From NCBI RefSeq assembly GCF_025938155.1, contig NZ_JAPCZG010000006.1:1-64000 (forward strand): a stretch of 64,000 bases of DNA, in the 5' to 3' direction. The position numbers were made by a program, and so were the translations under genes. Shown here piece after piece: positions 1 through 9,168 of this stretch. Positions within the stretch are counted from its first letter, which is position 1. The number at the start of each line of letters is the position of its first letter. Source of the DNA: Novosphingobium sp. KCTC 2891. GTDB lineage: Bacteria > Pseudomonadota > Alphaproteobacteria > Sphingomonadales > Sphingomonadaceae. The notes under the pieces are model-generated. The model searched no databases, had not been told where the DNA came from, and saw only the letters and a list, made by a program, of their open reading frames with translations.

Positions 1-120
1 CTCGTCGAAGGGGTTCATGCTCATCTTGACGTTGGCGAGGTCAACCCCCGTGCCATCCGCCTTCACGCGCGGCTTCACGTTATAGTCGATCACACGCTTC
101 ACGCAGACCAGGGCTTTCAT
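1..120 (-). CDS. etfB: Electron transfer flavoprotein beta subunit (5' part only)
   Basis: The first 40 codons read [18 protein letters not shown] and continue to NPFDE, the classic start of EtfB. This is the small subunit of the FAD/AMP-binding carrier that takes electrons from acyl-CoA dehydrogenases to ETF:ubiquinone oxidoreductase. The gene runs off the left edge, and etfA probably follows outside the window. It starts 10 nt after the thiolase stop codon with a GAGGGA ribosome site, so it is cotranscribed with that thiolase and shares the operator at 1422-1436. This makes sense because the window encodes ten ACAD polypeptides that all need an ETF. Seen: N-terminal sequence and operon spacing. 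Inferred: dedicated ETF. Confidence 0.93.
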   Translation of the reverse strand, partial: MKALVCVKRVIDYNVKPRVKADGTGVDLANVKMSMNPFDE

Positions 121-130
121 GCGCATTCCC

Positions 131-1381
131 TCAGATTCGTTCGATGATGATCGCGGGCGCCATGCCGCTCGCGGCACACATGGTGATCAGCCCGTAGCGT
201 CCACCAGTTCGCTCAAGCTCATCCAGCGCCGTGCCGATCAGCAAAGCCCCGGTGGCGCCGATGGGGTGGCCAAGCGCGATGGCGCCGCCGTTCACGTTGA
301 CCTTGGCCCGATCCATGCCGAGGTCCCGCTGAAACTTCTCGGACACGACCGCGAAAGCCTCGTTGATCTCCCAGACGTCGATATCGGAAACCGAAAGCCC
401 AGCGCGTTCCAGCGCGCGCCGGGCCGCCGGCACGGGCGCATTGAGCATCAACGTGGGGCAGTCGCCCACGTTGACCGCAGTAACGATGCGGGCACGGGGC
501 TTGAGGCCCTTGCGCGCTGCATATTCGGCCGAGGCCAGCAGAACCGCGGCCGAACCATCGACCACGCCAGAGCTGTTGCCCGCGTGATGGATGCCATCCC
601 ATTCCAGACCGGGGTGCCGCCGCTGGATCATCTGGCGATAGGTCGTGCCATCTTCCTGCGCCGGCATGTCCGCAAGGGCGCCGAAGCTTGCCCTCAGTTG
701 CGCCAGCCCTTCGGCAGTCGTCTCAGGGCGGGGAAATTCGTCATGCGCCAAGGCGACCGATCCATCGGCATTGTGCACGGGGACCACGCTGCGATCGAAG
801 CGCCGTTCGTCCATGGCGCGCTTGGCACGGCGCTGGCTTTCAAGTGCAAGCGCATCGACGTCGGCGCGCGTGATGCCTTCCATCGCGGCGATCGCATCGG
901 CGCAGACGCCCTGATGACTGAGCGGGTGCATCTCGACCAGGGCAGGATTACCCGCCGCCGGCCCAAGTACCATTCCGGCAGCAGCCTCGTCCTGGAACAC
1001 AGCCGTGTGGAGGCTCATCATGTCGGTGCCGCCGCCGATGGCGCAGTCCTCGAAGCCGGACATGATCTGGCTGGCGGCCAAGGCAACAGAGGTGATCGAA
1101 CTTCCACAAGCGCGGTCGAGTGTCACGCCGCTGGCACGTGTCGCATACCCTGCGAACAGCGCGGAATAGCGACCGAGGTTGAAGCCCTGCTTGCCGCGCT
1201 GAACCGCCGTGCCCCAGACAACGTCGCCGACGTCGGCCGTGTCCAGATCGTTGCGCTCTGCAATCGCCCTCAGGACGGTGGCCCCCAGCACCTGGGGATG
1301 GAGATGAGCCAGCCCGCCCTTGCCAACTTTGCCAATGCCGCGAGGCGTACGCACTGCATCGATGATATAGGCTTCGGCCAT
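131..1381 (-). CDS. Thiolase (acetyl-CoA acetyltransferase family)
   Basis: A 416-residue thiolase, a normal full length. The nucleophile cysteine sits in [12 protein letters not shown]. The C-terminal half has the INEAFAV segment, the [17 protein letters not shown] histidine motif and a second cysteine in [11 protein letters not shown] (the usual form is CxGGGxG). It should cleave a 3-oxoacyl-CoA with CoA at the end of a beta-oxidation round; the actual acyl chain is unknown. It is first in an operon with etfB, and its start lies 41 nt from the operator at 1422-1436. It is clearly paralogous to the thiolase at 3626-4879, sharing the AYI(I/V)[11 protein letters not shown] start and the AHLHPQ segment. 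Confidence 0.93.
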   Translation of the reverse strand: MAEAYIIDAVRTPRGIGKVGKGGLAHLHPQVLGATVLRAIAERNDLDTADVGDVVWGTAVQRGKQGFNLGRYSALFAGYATRASGVTLDRACGSSITSVALAASQIMSGFEDCAIGGGTDMMSLHTAVFQDEAAAGMVLGPAAGNPALVEMHPLSHQGVCADAIAAMEGITRADVDALALESQRRAKRAMDERRFDRSVVPVHNADGSVALAHDEFPRPETTAEGLAQLRASFGALADMPAQEDGTTYRQMIQRRHPGLEWDGIHHAGNSSGVVDGSAAVLLASAEYAARKGLKPRARIVTAVNVGDCPTLMLNAPVPAARRALERAGLSVSDIDVWEINEAFAVVSEKFQRDLGMDRAKVNVNGGAIALGHPIGATGALLIGTALDELERTGGRYGLITMCAASGMAPAIIIERI

Positions 1382-1421
1382 GTAATCCGCCCTTTTCCAG
1401 CTTCGATCCGCGCGTCACATA

Positions 1422-1436
1422 TATAACTAGGTGATA
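1422..1436 (+). promoter_or_regulatory. Operator-like motif, site 1 (thiolase-etfB promoter)
   Basis: TATAACTAGGTGATA, an imperfect inverted repeat (TATnAC-TAG-GTnATA) 41 nt upstream of the thiolase start. The context CATATATAAC...GATACAAATCAAG resembles site 2 (9066-9080) closely, so conservation extends beyond the core. It is one of 13 related sites in the window. The binding protein is not identified. Confidence 0.75.
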
Positions 1437-1475
1437 CAAATCAAGCATGATGGAGCCAGTCCATCACCGCCTGCG

Positions 1476-1503
1476 AAAAGGGGCGGCCCTTCCGGACCGC
1501 CCC
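1476..1503 (-). terminator. Rho-independent terminator of the FadJ operon
   Basis: A GGGGCGG/CCGCCCC stem with inner CC/GG pairs. On the minus strand it is followed by four T's. It lies 28 nt past the FadJ-type stop codon and before the promoter of the thiolase-etfB operon, so it separates the two minus-strand units. Confidence 0.65.
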
Positions 1504-1530
1504 CTTCGCTTGCAGGTCTGAATCTGCCGA

Positions 1531-3579
1531 TCAGCCGCGCGTGAAGCTTCCACCGCTTGCGGCCTTGTCGGCCAGCAGCTTGCACGGCGTGATGCCGGCT
1601 GCCTTCAGTCCTTCGACCACCTTGGCAAGGCCCACGGTATTGGCCCAGAACATCGGGCCGCCGGTGTAGAGCGGCCAGTTGTAGCCCAGGATGCAGGCCA
1701 CATCGATGTCGCTGGCACGGATGGCCACGCCTTCTTCCAGCACCTTGGCGCCTTCGTTGACCACCGGGTAAAGCAGCCGCGCGACGATCTCCTGTTCGGA
1801 GAGCGACCCGGTTGCCGTGACGCCCTTGGCCTTGGCGAAGTCTGCGATGACCTGCGCCGCCACCGGGCTGGGCGAAGCCTTGCGCTTCTCGTCATAGTCG
1901 TAGAAGCCCCCGCCCGACTTCTGGCCGAGGCGGCCGAGCTTGACGAGGTCGCCCGAAAGCGTGCGCTCGTTGCTGCCGCGCCCGATCACGTCGAGCCCCA
2001 CAAGGTCGGTCATCGCGAACGGCCCCATGGCGAAACCATAGTTGAAGATCGCGGCGTCGATGTCCGTCGGGGTGGGACCTTCGAGCACCAGTTCCATCGC
2101 CTGCCGGCTGCGTGGGCTCATTACGCGGTTGGCGATGAAGCCCGGCCCGACGCGGCTCACCACCGGCACCTTGGCGATGGCCTTGGCGATCTTCAGCGCG
2201 GTTGCCAGCACATCGTTCGCCGTCTTGGCGCCGCGCACGATTTCCAGCAGGCGCATGACGTTGGCCGGCGAGAAGAAGTGCAGGCCGAGCACGTCCTCGG
2301 GCCGCGCAGTGGCAGAGGCGATCTCGTCCAGATCGAGGAACGAGGTGTTCGAGGCGAGGATCGCGCCCTTCTTGCAGATGCCGTCGAGCTTGCCGAAGAC
2401 GTCCTTCTTGATGCCCATTTCCTCGAACACCGCCTCGATCACGAGGTCGACGTCCGACAGGGCTTCCAGCCCGAGCGCCGGCGTGATCAGCGCCATGCGC
2501 TGTTCCACCTGCTCGGCGGTCATGCGGCCCTTCGCGGCGGTGTTCTCGTAGTTCTTGCGGATCACGCCCACGCCGCGATCAAGCGCGGCCTGGTTCATTT
2601 CCACCAGCGTCACGGGAATGCCCGCGTTGAGGAAGTTCATGGTGATGCCGCCGCCCATCGTGCCGGCGCCGATCACGCCGACCTTCTTGATGTCGCGGGT
2701 GGGCGTGCCGGCCGGAAGGTCAGGCACCTTGGCGCCTTCGCGTTCGGCGAAGAAGTAGTAACGCTGCGCCGCGCTTTCGGTGCTTTCGCGAAGCTCCTCG
2801 AACAGTTCACGCTCACGCTTGATGCCTTGCTCGAAGGGCAGTTCGGCCGCAGCCTCGATCGCCTTGACGATGTTGAACGGCGCCTTGAAGCCCCGGAACG
2901 CGCGGGCGTTCTTCTTGAGGTATTCCGCGTAGATCTCGCTCTTGCCGCGATAGGGCTCCACCTTGTCCTGACGATCGCGCACGCGCAGCAGCGGGCGGCC
3001 TTCGTCGACCAGTTTGCGCGCGAAAGCGATGGCGTCCTCGCGTAGCTTGCCTTCTTCGGCGAGCGCATCGACCATGCCCAGCGAAAGCGCCTTGGGTGCT
3101 GCCACCGGGGCACCGCCGGTAATCAGGTCAAGCGCGGCTTCGATGCCCACGATGCGCGGGAGGCGCTGCGTTCCGCCGGCACCGGGCAGCAGGCCGAGCG
3201 CGACTTCCGGCAGGCCCACCTTCGCCGAAGGCACCGCGATGCGATAGTGGCAGATCAAGGCCAGCTCATAGCCACCACCGAGCGCCGTGCCGTGGATCGC
3301 GGCGACGACCGGCTTGGTGCCGTTCTCAATGATGTCGAACACTTCGAGCAGGTTCGGCCCCTGCGGCGGCTTGCCAAATTCCGAAATGTCCGCGCCCGCG
3401 ATGAAGGTGCGCCCGGCGCAGATGAGAACGATCGCCTTGACGCTATCGTCCTCGGCGAATTGCCTGAACCCGGCTTCGAGAGCCAGGCGCGTATGGACGC
3501 TGAGCGCGTTCACCGGCGGATAGTCGATGGTCAGAACTCCCACGCCATCGACGACTTCGGTCTTGCCGACCTGGTTCAT
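1531..3579 (-). CDS. Multifunctional 3-hydroxyacyl-CoA dehydrogenase / enoyl-CoA hydratase (FadB/FadJ type)
   Basis: A 682-residue two-part beta-oxidation enzyme. Residues 1-200 are a crotonase domain with both catalytic glutamates (GGGYELA, about E105; [15 protein letters not shown], about E125). From about residue 298 a NAD-binding Rossmann fold ([12 protein letters not shown]) begins, followed by [15 protein letters not shown] with the dehydrogenase histidine. It would hydrate a 2-enoyl-CoA and oxidise the product to 3-oxoacyl-CoA for the thiolase just upstream. The frame is open further 5', but I chose MNQVGKTEV because AAGGGAG lies upstream and homology begins there. It is the last gene of the 9031-to-1531 operon, 46 nt after the thiolase. 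Confidence 0.95.
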   Translation of the reverse strand: MNQVGKTEVVDGVGVLTIDYPPVNALSVHTRLALEAGFRQFAEDDSVKAIVLICAGRTFIAGADISEFGKPPQGPNLLEVFDIIENGTKPVVAAIHGTALGGGYELALICHYRIAVPSAKVGLPEVALGLLPGAGGTQRLPRIVGIEAALDLITGGAPVAAPKALSLGMVDALAEEGKLREDAIAFARKLVDEGRPLLRVRDRQDKVEPYRGKSEIYAEYLKKNARAFRGFKAPFNIVKAIEAAAELPFEQGIKRERELFEELRESTESAAQRYYFFAEREGAKVPDLPAGTPTRDIKKVGVIGAGTMGGGITMNFLNAGIPVTLVEMNQAALDRGVGVIRKNYENTAAKGRMTAEQVEQRMALITPALGLEALSDVDLVIEAVFEEMGIKKDVFGKLDGICKKGAILASNTSFLDLDEIASATARPEDVLGLHFFSPANVMRLLEIVRGAKTANDVLATALKIAKAIAKVPVVSRVGPGFIANRVMSPRSRQAMELVLEGPTPTDIDAAIFNYGFAMGPFAMTDLVGLDVIGRGSNERTLSGDLVKLGRLGQKSGGGFYDYDEKRKASPSPVAAQVIADFAKAKGVTATGSLSEQEIVARLLYPVVNEGAKVLEEGVAIRASDIDVACILGYNWPLYTGGPMFWANTVGLAKVVEGLKAAGITPCKLLADKAASGGSFTRG

Positions 3580-3625
3580 GCGTTCACTCCCTTGCTGTTC
3601 GCCCGGCAATCGCGGGCGCTGCGGA

Positions 3626-4879
3626 TCACATCCGCTCGATGATGATGGCCGGTGCCATGCCGCCGAAGGCGCACATGGTGATAAGGGCGTAGCGGCCGCC
3701 GCGCCGTTCAAGTTCGTCGAGTGCGGTGCCGATGAGGATCGAACCGGTCGCGCCGATGGGGTGCCCCAGCGCCATTGCGCCCCCGTTGACGTTGACCCTG
3801 CCCCGGTCCAGCCCAAGGTCGCGGATCGCCTTTTCGGTCACCACCGCAAACGCCTCGTTGATCTCCCACAGATCGATGTCCGCTACCGAAAGCCCCGCCC
3901 GCGCCAGCGCCTTCCGCGCGGCCGGAACCGGCGCGTTGAGGATCAGCGTCGGGCAGTCGCCAGCGTTGACCGAAGTGACGATCCGCGCGCGCGGGCGCCA
4001 GCCGTTAGCCTTGAGGCCAGCCTCGGAAGCAAGCAGCAGCGCAGCTGAACCATCGACCACGCCCGAACTGGTCCCAACGTGATGCACCGGCTCCCACCTG
4101 ATGTCGGGATACTTGCGCTCGATCATCTGACGCATGGTCGTGCCATCGGGCGCGGCGGCGACCTGTTCCATCGCAACGAAAGCCGGCTTCAATGCGGCCA
4201 GCGTCTCCGTCGTGGTTTCGGGTCTCGGATATTCGTCGTGGTCGAGCGCGAGGCTGCCGTCCCGGTTGTGCACCGGCACCATGCCCCGCGCGAAATGCCC
4301 CGCGTCAATCGCCGCCTTGGCGCGCCGCTGGCTTTCAACGCCCAGCGCCTCCATATCGGCGCGGGCGATGCCCTCCATCGCGGCGATGGCGTCCGCTGCC
4401 ACGCCCACGGCGGAGATCGGGTGTTCCTCATACAGCGCATAGTTGCCGCGCGCGCGGCCGAGCGCGGCGTAAGGCGTGCCCTGCTCCCAGCCGTCAGCCT
4501 CCTGATGGTGGCTCATCATCTCGGTGCCACCCGCGATGACTACGTCCTCGAACCCGGCCATGATCTGGCCCGCCGCGAGTCCGACCGAGGTGATGCCTCC
4601 GCCGCAGAAGCGGTCGAGCGTCATGCCGCTGGCCTTGACGTCATAGCCCGCCCACAGCGCGGAAAGGCGGCCAAGGTCGCCCCCCTGCTTGCCGCGCTGC
4701 TGGCTGCACGACCAGATGATGTCATCGACGCGCGCCGTATCCAGCGCGTTGCGATCACGGATCGCCCGCAGCACCGTGGCGCCCAGATCCTGCGGGTGCA
4801 GGTGGGCCAGCGCCCCCTTCCCCGCCTTGCCGATCCCGCGCGGGGTGCGGACGGCATCGACGATGTAGGCTTGGGTCAT
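3626..4879 (-). CDS. Thiolase (acetyl-CoA acetyltransferase family), second copy
   Basis: A 417-residue thiolase. The nucleophile cysteine is in TLDRFCGGGITS, the histidine in [17 protein letters not shown] and the second cysteine in ITMCAFGGMAP. The start [15 protein letters not shown] is preceded by TTGGAGGGACA, a strong ribosome site; a longer open frame upstream is ignored. It follows an SDR by 19 nt and precedes the FadJ-type gene, giving dehydrogenase, hydratase and thiolase activities in one transcript. It is a paralogue of the thiolase at 131-1381, and the two probably act on different 3-oxoacyl-CoA intermediates. Confidence 0.93.
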   Translation of the reverse strand: MTQAYIVDAVRTPRGIGKAGKGALAHLHPQDLGATVLRAIRDRNALDTARVDDIIWSCSQQRGKQGGDLGRLSALWAGYDVKASGMTLDRFCGGGITSVGLAAGQIMAGFEDVVIAGGTEMMSHHQEADGWEQGTPYAALGRARGNYALYEEHPISAVGVAADAIAAMEGIARADMEALGVESQRRAKAAIDAGHFARGMVPVHNRDGSLALDHDEYPRPETTTETLAALKPAFVAMEQVAAAPDGTTMRQMIERKYPDIRWEPVHHVGTSSGVVDGSAALLLASEAGLKANGWRPRARIVTSVNAGDCPTLILNAPVPAARKALARAGLSVADIDLWEINEAFAVVTEKAIRDLGLDRGRVNVNGGAMALGHPIGATGSILIGTALDELERRGGRYALITMCAFGGMAPAIIIERM

Positions 4880-4898
4880 TGTCCCTCCAATGCGCCGA

Positions 4899-5681
4899 TC
4901 AGCGCGGAGCCATGCGGATCGCACCGTCGAGACGGATGCTTTGCGCGTTGAAATAGGTGTTGCGCACCAGTTCGAGCGCCAGGCTGGCGTATTCCTCGGG
5001 CCGGCCCATGCGCTTGGGGAACGGGACGGAGGCGTTCAGCCCGTCCAGCACTTTCTGCGAATTGCGCGCAAGCAGCGGCGTGTTGAAGATGCCGGGCATG
5101 ATCGCGTTCACGCGAATGCCGAGATCCATCAGATCGCGCGCCATCGGCAACACCAACCCGTTCACGCCAGCCTTGGCCGAGCCATAGGCAACCTGCCCGA
5201 CCTGTGCATCCTGTGCGGCCGCGGACGATGTCAGCACGATCGTACCGCGCTCCCCGTCCTCCAGCGGATCAAGGCTCGCCATGCCCAGGGCTGACAGCGA
5301 AGCAAGGCGATAGGTCGCAACCAGAATGCCTTCGATGGCAAAGGCATAGTCCTCGGTCGAAAAGCGGGTGAGTTCGCCGGTTTCGCGATTGCGCCCAACG
5401 GTCTTGCCCTTGCGGTTGGCCATCGCGCAATGAACCAGCACGCGTTCCTGCCCGTGCGCGGCCCGCGCCTTGGCAAGACCAGCCTCAACCGATGCTTCAT
5501 CGAGAATGTCGACCTTGCAGAACAGGCCGCCAATCGCCTGCGCGACAGCTTGGCCTGCTTCCTCGTTGAGGTCGAAAATGGCGACGTTCGTGCCAGCCGC
5601 CGCCAGCGCCTCGGCCGTGGCCTGCCCCAGCCCCGAAGCGCCGCCGGTGACGACCGCCGCGAGGGTGTTGTCGATCTTCAT
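4899..5681 (-). CDS. SDR, 3-hydroxyacyl-CoA dehydrogenase type II-like
   Basis: A 260-residue classical short-chain dehydrogenase. It has TGGASGLG at the NAD(H) site near residues 12-19, an acidic residue after strand 2 (AIFDLNEEAG, which favours NAD), a catalytic serine in LTSSAAAQ and YGSAK (YxxxK). The arrangement resembles HSD17B10-type 3-hydroxyacyl-CoA/hydroxysteroid dehydrogenases. It would oxidise a hydroxyl on an acyl-CoA or ring substrate. It sits in the large minus operon, 14 nt after the NMO-like gene. A close paralogue lies at 27250-28041, sharing VLPMARDLMDLGIRVN and the unusual FCKVDI segment. Confidence 0.9.
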   Translation of the reverse strand: MKIDNTLAAVVTGGASGLGQATAEALAAAGTNVAIFDLNEEAGQAVAQAIGGLFCKVDILDEASVEAGLAKARAAHGQERVLVHCAMANRKGKTVGRNRETGELTRFSTEDYAFAIEGILVATYRLASLSALGMASLDPLEDGERGTIVLTSSAAAQDAQVGQVAYGSAKAGVNGLVLPMARDLMDLGIRVNAIMPGIFNTPLLARNSQKVLDGLNASVPFPKRMGRPEEYASLALELVRNTYFNAQSIRLDGAIRMAPR

Positions 5682-5695
5682 ATCAGGTTCCTTGT

Positions 5696-6676
5696 TCAGA
5701 CCAGCAGACCGGCCAGCCGGTCGCGAATGACGCCTTCCGCCTCGGCCACGATGCGGCTTACCAGCACTTCGCAGGTCGGGATGTCGTGGATCAGGCCCTG
5801 CACCATGCCGGCCCAGAACACGCCCTTCGACAGATCACCGGTCTTGAGCATCTCCCGCCCCGCCGCGCCTGCGACGAGGTTGCGCACGTCCTCGAACGTG
5901 GCCCCCGGTACCGCGAGCCGCCGTGCGACTTCCTCCGACACGGCGCTACGCCCGACGCGGGCGGTGTTCTTCAGGCTGCGGAAGATCAGCACACTGCCGC
6001 GTTCGTCGTTGTCGAGATAGGCCTGCTTGATGTTGGCGTGGATCGGCGCCTCGACCGTGGCACAGAAGCGCGTACCCATGTTGATCCCGTCAGCCCCGAG
6101 CGCCAGCGCGGCGGCCAGCCCCCGGCCATCGCCGAAACCGCCGCTGGCGAGCAGCGGGATCTTCACCTTGTCCGCCGCTGCCGGGATCAGGATCAGACCG
6201 GGAATGTCCTCCTCGCCCGGATGTCCCGCGCATTCGAACCCGTCGATCGAGATCGCATCGACGCCCGCCTTCTCGGCCGAAACGGCATGGCGCACCGCCG
6301 TGCACTTGTGCAGGATCCTGACGCCATGCGGCTTCAGCATCTCCCAGATTTCCCGCACAGCCGGAGTTCCGGCGGTTTCGACCACCTTGACCCCGCCATC
6401 GATGATCGCCTGTGCATACCCCCTGTAATCCGGCGGGTTGATCGTGGGGAACACGGTGAGGTTCACGCCGAACGGCTTGTCGGTCATGCCCCGGCAGCGC
6501 TCGATCTCGGCGCGCAAGGCCTGCGGGTCGGGCTGGGTCAATGCCGTGAGAATGCCCAGTCCGCCAGCGTTGGACACCGCGCTGGCGAGTTCGGCGACGC
6601 CCACGCCCTGCATCCCGCCCTGCACCACCGGGTGCTGGATTTCGAGCAAATCGGTAATTCTCGTTTTCAATGCCAT
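5696..6676 (-). CDS. Nitronate monooxygenase / 2-nitropropane dioxygenase family flavoprotein
   Basis: A 326-residue FMN-dependent TIM-barrel protein. HPVVQGGMQGVG opens the barrel, and SGGFGDGRGLAAALALGADG with MGTRF forms the FMN phosphate site. Proteins of this family often sit in acyl-CoA clusters and are frequently not nitronate oxidases. IpdC of mycobacterial cholesterol catabolism belongs to the same superfamily and oxidises a CoA-bound ring intermediate. Its place between an ACAD pair and an SDR/thiolase/FadJ set suggests a comparable role on a CoA ester here, which is inference. It starts 43 nt after the ACAD. Confidence 0.88.
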   Translation of the reverse strand: MALKTRITDLLEIQHPVVQGGMQGVGVAELASAVSNAGGLGILTALTQPDPQALRAEIERCRGMTDKPFGVNLTVFPTINPPDYRGYAQAIIDGGVKVVETAGTPAVREIWEMLKPHGVRILHKCTAVRHAVSAEKAGVDAISIDGFECAGHPGEEDIPGLILIPAAADKVKIPLLASGGFGDGRGLAAALALGADGINMGTRFCATVEAPIHANIKQAYLDNDERGSVLIFRSLKNTARVGRSAVSEEVARRLAVPGATFEDVRNLVAGAAGREMLKTGDLSKGVFWAGMVQGLIHDIPTCEVLVSRIVAEAEGVIRDRLAGLLV

Positions 6677-6719
6677 TTGCGGCCTCGTCTTCCGGCGCCA
6701 GGCCGTTCATCCGTGTCCA

Positions 6720-7940
6720 TCACGCGGGGATTTGATTGAAAGGCACGCCCTTGTCGGGACGGTAATCCTGCGGCAGGCCAAGGATCTTCTCGGCAATGGT
6801 GTTGAGCAGCATCTCGTCCGCCCCGCCGGCGATGCGGCCGGTCGGCGCACTCAGCCAGCTCTTGGTCCAGTCTTCGTGCGCGGAGCCATGGCGATCCAGC
6901 GCAAGGCCGGCTTGCCCTGCAAGGTCGAGCGCCAGTTCGGACAGCTTCTGCCGGCTGCGCACCGACACCAGCTTGTTGAGCGAGCCTTCCGGCCCCGGCT
7001 CCATCCCCGCCTGCATCATCAGCATCGCGCGGCGCGTGATGGAATCGAGCCCGGCCCGCATCGCATGGTTGCGCGCAATGGCCGACCTTACCCGCCCGTC
7101 CTCCAGAGCCGGTCGGCCATTAAGGACGAGCGGCTTGACGTGCTCGACAAACACATCGAGCGGCGGCCCGAAACCGGCACTGTCGGTCGCGGTGTAGCGT
7201 TCGATCATCAGCGTGGTCATGGCGACACCGAAGCCGCCGCCCACGGGGCTGAGCCGCTGGCTGTCCTCCAGCCGGACGTCGTCGAAGAACACCTCGTTCA
7301 CATGGCTGCTGCCATCGGCCAGCTTGATCGGCCGGACGTCCACGCCCGGGGCACGCATATCGACCCAGAAGTAGGTCAGCCCCTTGTGCTTGACCACATT
7401 GGGATCGTTGCGGGCGACGATCACCCCGTAGTCGGCATACTGCGCATAGGAGGTCCACAGCTTCTGGCCATTGAGCTTCCAGCCGTTGCCGTCGACTTCG
7501 GCGCGCGTGCGAAGCCCTGCAAGATCCGACCCGGCGGCAGGCTCCGAAAAGAGCTGGCACCAGATTTCCTCGCCGCGCAGCGCCTTGACGACCCGCTCGC
7601 GCACCCAGTCCCGATGTTCCCCCTGCCCGCCCTGGCCGAAGCGGATCATGATCGGCACCGGCATCCCGAGCGAGATGGCGAAGTAGGACGTCGGCATGTC
7701 GAAAGGCATCTCTTCTTCCTCGAAGATCACCTTTTCGATATGGCCGAGGCCCTGCCCGCCCATTTCGACCGGCCAGTTGATGCCCGCAAACCCAGCGTCG
7801 TATTTCTCGGCCATATAGCGCCGCGCGAGCGCCAGATCGTCCGCTGTGCTCAGGCCCTTGCGCGCGTGAAAGCCGTAAACCGGGGCCACCGACTGAAGCC
7901 AGGCGCGGGCACGCGCCCGGAATGCATCGCGATCGTTCAT
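6720..7940 (-). CDS. Acyl-CoA dehydrogenase, large (alpha-like) partner
   Basis: A 406-residue ACAD with the full three-domain architecture. WCQLFSEPAAGSDLAG and LNGQKLWTSYAQ form the FAD/acyl middle domain, and the C-terminal IAGGADEMLL replaces the JK-loop YEGT glutamate of medium-chain ACADs. Its start overlaps the stop of the preceding ACAD gene as ATGA, so translation is coupled. Adjacent unequal ACADs form alpha2beta2 heterotetramers in steroid-CoA oxidation (for example FadE26-FadE27), and I infer the same here. The start MNDRDAFRARARAWL fits that overlap; upstream open frame is discarded. Confidence 0.92.
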   Translation of the reverse strand: MNDRDAFRARARAWLQSVAPVYGFHARKGLSTADDLALARRYMAEKYDAGFAGINWPVEMGGQGLGHIEKVIFEEEEMPFDMPTSYFAISLGMPVPIMIRFGQGGQGEHRDWVRERVVKALRGEEIWCQLFSEPAAGSDLAGLRTRAEVDGNGWKLNGQKLWTSYAQYADYGVIVARNDPNVVKHKGLTYFWVDMRAPGVDVRPIKLADGSSHVNEVFFDDVRLEDSQRLSPVGGGFGVAMTTLMIERYTATDSAGFGPPLDVFVEHVKPLVLNGRPALEDGRVRSAIARNHAMRAGLDSITRRAMLMMQAGMEPGPEGSLNKLVSVRSRQKLSELALDLAGQAGLALDRHGSAHEDWTKSWLSAPTGRIAGGADEMLLNTIAEKILGLPQDYRPDKGVPFNQIPA

Positions 7941-9031
7941 GCAGCTTCTCCCGTCAGTTCGCCAACCAGCACATCTTCCCAGAAAAAGGTGCTCCCGGCC
8001 TCGATGGCGAGGCTGCGCGCCCGGCGCATGTGAAGGTGCAACCCCTGCTCCCACGTCGCGCCAATGCCGCCGTGGATCTGCACGCAGTCGCGCGCGCAAG
8101 TGTCATAGGCCTCGGTGGCAGAAAGGCGTGCGTCCGCCGCGGCAAGAAGAAAGCCCGGCGTGCCCACGCTCGCAGCGGCGTGGATGGCATTCGCCCGCGC
8201 GATTTCGACCAGGCCGTACATCTCGGCGATCCGGTGCTTGACCGACTGAAACGCCCCGATCGGCTGACCGAAGGCGCGCCGGGTCAGCGCATAATCGCGC
8301 GCCGTGAACAGCAGCGCCTCGGCGCCGCCGAGCTGCTCGTGCGCAAGAACCACGGCCACCCGCGCCAGAAGCTCCATCGCCAACCGGCGGGCATCGCGCC
8401 CTTGCGCGAGCAGGACAGCCGGAGCACCGGCGAAGGCAAGGTCCGCGTGGCAGCGCGTGTTGTCGTAGGAATCGATGGGCGTGACTACAGCATCGCCAAG
8501 TCCGGTCAGGACCAGGCACGGCGCACCGTCGCAACTGGCCCAGACAATCGCGAAGTCTGCCTTGCCGCCGCCCGTCACGCCATGCTTGGCCCCGTGCAGC
8601 CGCCCATCCGCGAACGTCGTTTCCGGCAACGCAGGCAGGATTTCGGTGCCTTCCGCAAAGGCTATCGTGCCCAGTGCCGTGCCCGCGGCGATACGCCCCA
8701 GCCACTCTGCCTTCAGTGCATCGGTCCCCTGCATTTCGATCGCAGCCGCAGCAGCATGACCGACGCCCAGGAACGGCGCGCCGGCAACCTTTTCGCCACT
8801 GGCCTGCGCCACAAGACCCAGTTCGACCAGCCCCAGCCCAAGCCCGCCAAACGCTTCCGGTATCGCCAGCGCGGTCCAGCCCTGCTCAACCGCGGTTTCC
8901 CTGAAGGGAGCATCGTATTCGCCCACGCGGTCGAGCAGGCCCAGCATCCGATCGGTGCTGCATCGCGCTTCCAACACCCGGCGCGACTCGTTTGCGATGG
9001 CCTGCTGGCCCTCGTCATACAGGATTGACAT
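7937..9031 (-). CDS. Acyl-CoA dehydrogenase, small (beta-like) partner
   Basis: A 364-residue ACAD-family protein, with a degenerate middle domain and a clear C-terminal helical domain (YALTRRAFGQPIGAFQSVKH; VQIHGGIGATWEQG). It is probably the partner subunit of the ACAD that follows with ATGA overlap; such small subunits contribute to FAD or substrate binding in heteromeric ACADs. It is the first gene of the long minus operon ending at 1531, and its start is 35 nt from the operator at 9066-9080, shared with the divergent ACAD pair. Confidence 0.9.
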   Translation of the reverse strand: MSILYDEGQQAIANESRRVLEARCSTDRMLGLLDRVGEYDAPFRETAVEQGWTALAIPEAFGGLGLGLVELGLVAQASGEKVAGAPFLGVGHAAAAAIEMQGTDALKAEWLGRIAAGTALGTIAFAEGTEILPALPETTFADGRLHGAKHGVTGGGKADFAIVWASCDGAPCLVLTGLGDAVVTPIDSYDNTRCHADLAFAGAPAVLLAQGRDARRLAMELLARVAVVLAHEQLGGAEALLFTARDYALTRRAFGQPIGAFQSVKHRIAEMYGLVEIARANAIHAAASVGTPGFLLAAADARLSATEAYDTCARDCVQIHGGIGATWEQGLHLHMRRARSLAIEAGSTFFWEDVLVGELTGEAA

Positions 9032-9065
9032 GGCGCATCCTCATATCCATTACTCGGCCCAGTTA

Positions 9066-9080
9066 TATAACTAGGTGATA
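9066..9080 (+). promoter_or_regulatory. Operator-like motif, site 2 (divergent ACAD operons)
   Basis: TATAACTAGGTGATA, identical in the 15-bp core to site 1, between divergent ACAD operons starting at 9031 (minus) and 9169 (plus). The flank GATACATATCAAG resembles the flank of site 1 and of site 12 (ATATATATCAAG), so the protected region may be nearer 27 bp. One site could control both directions. Confidence 0.78.
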
Positions 9081-9168
9081 CATATCAAGAGCTGTGAGAG
9101 GCTGGAAGGACGAGGACGCGAAAAATGAGGAACCACCTCCCATCGCGCACCCCGCGGCAGGTCGGCTG

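Noticed and set aside
3580..3816. 79-codon N-terminal extension of the FadJ-type gene
   Set aside because: Overlaps the thiolase at 3626 in another frame and lacks homology; the ribosome site supports the start at 3579.
5696..6676. Literal nitronate detoxification role for the NMO-like gene
   Set aside because: Embedded in a beta-oxidation-like operon; family members in this setting act on CoA esters, so I gave only the family name.
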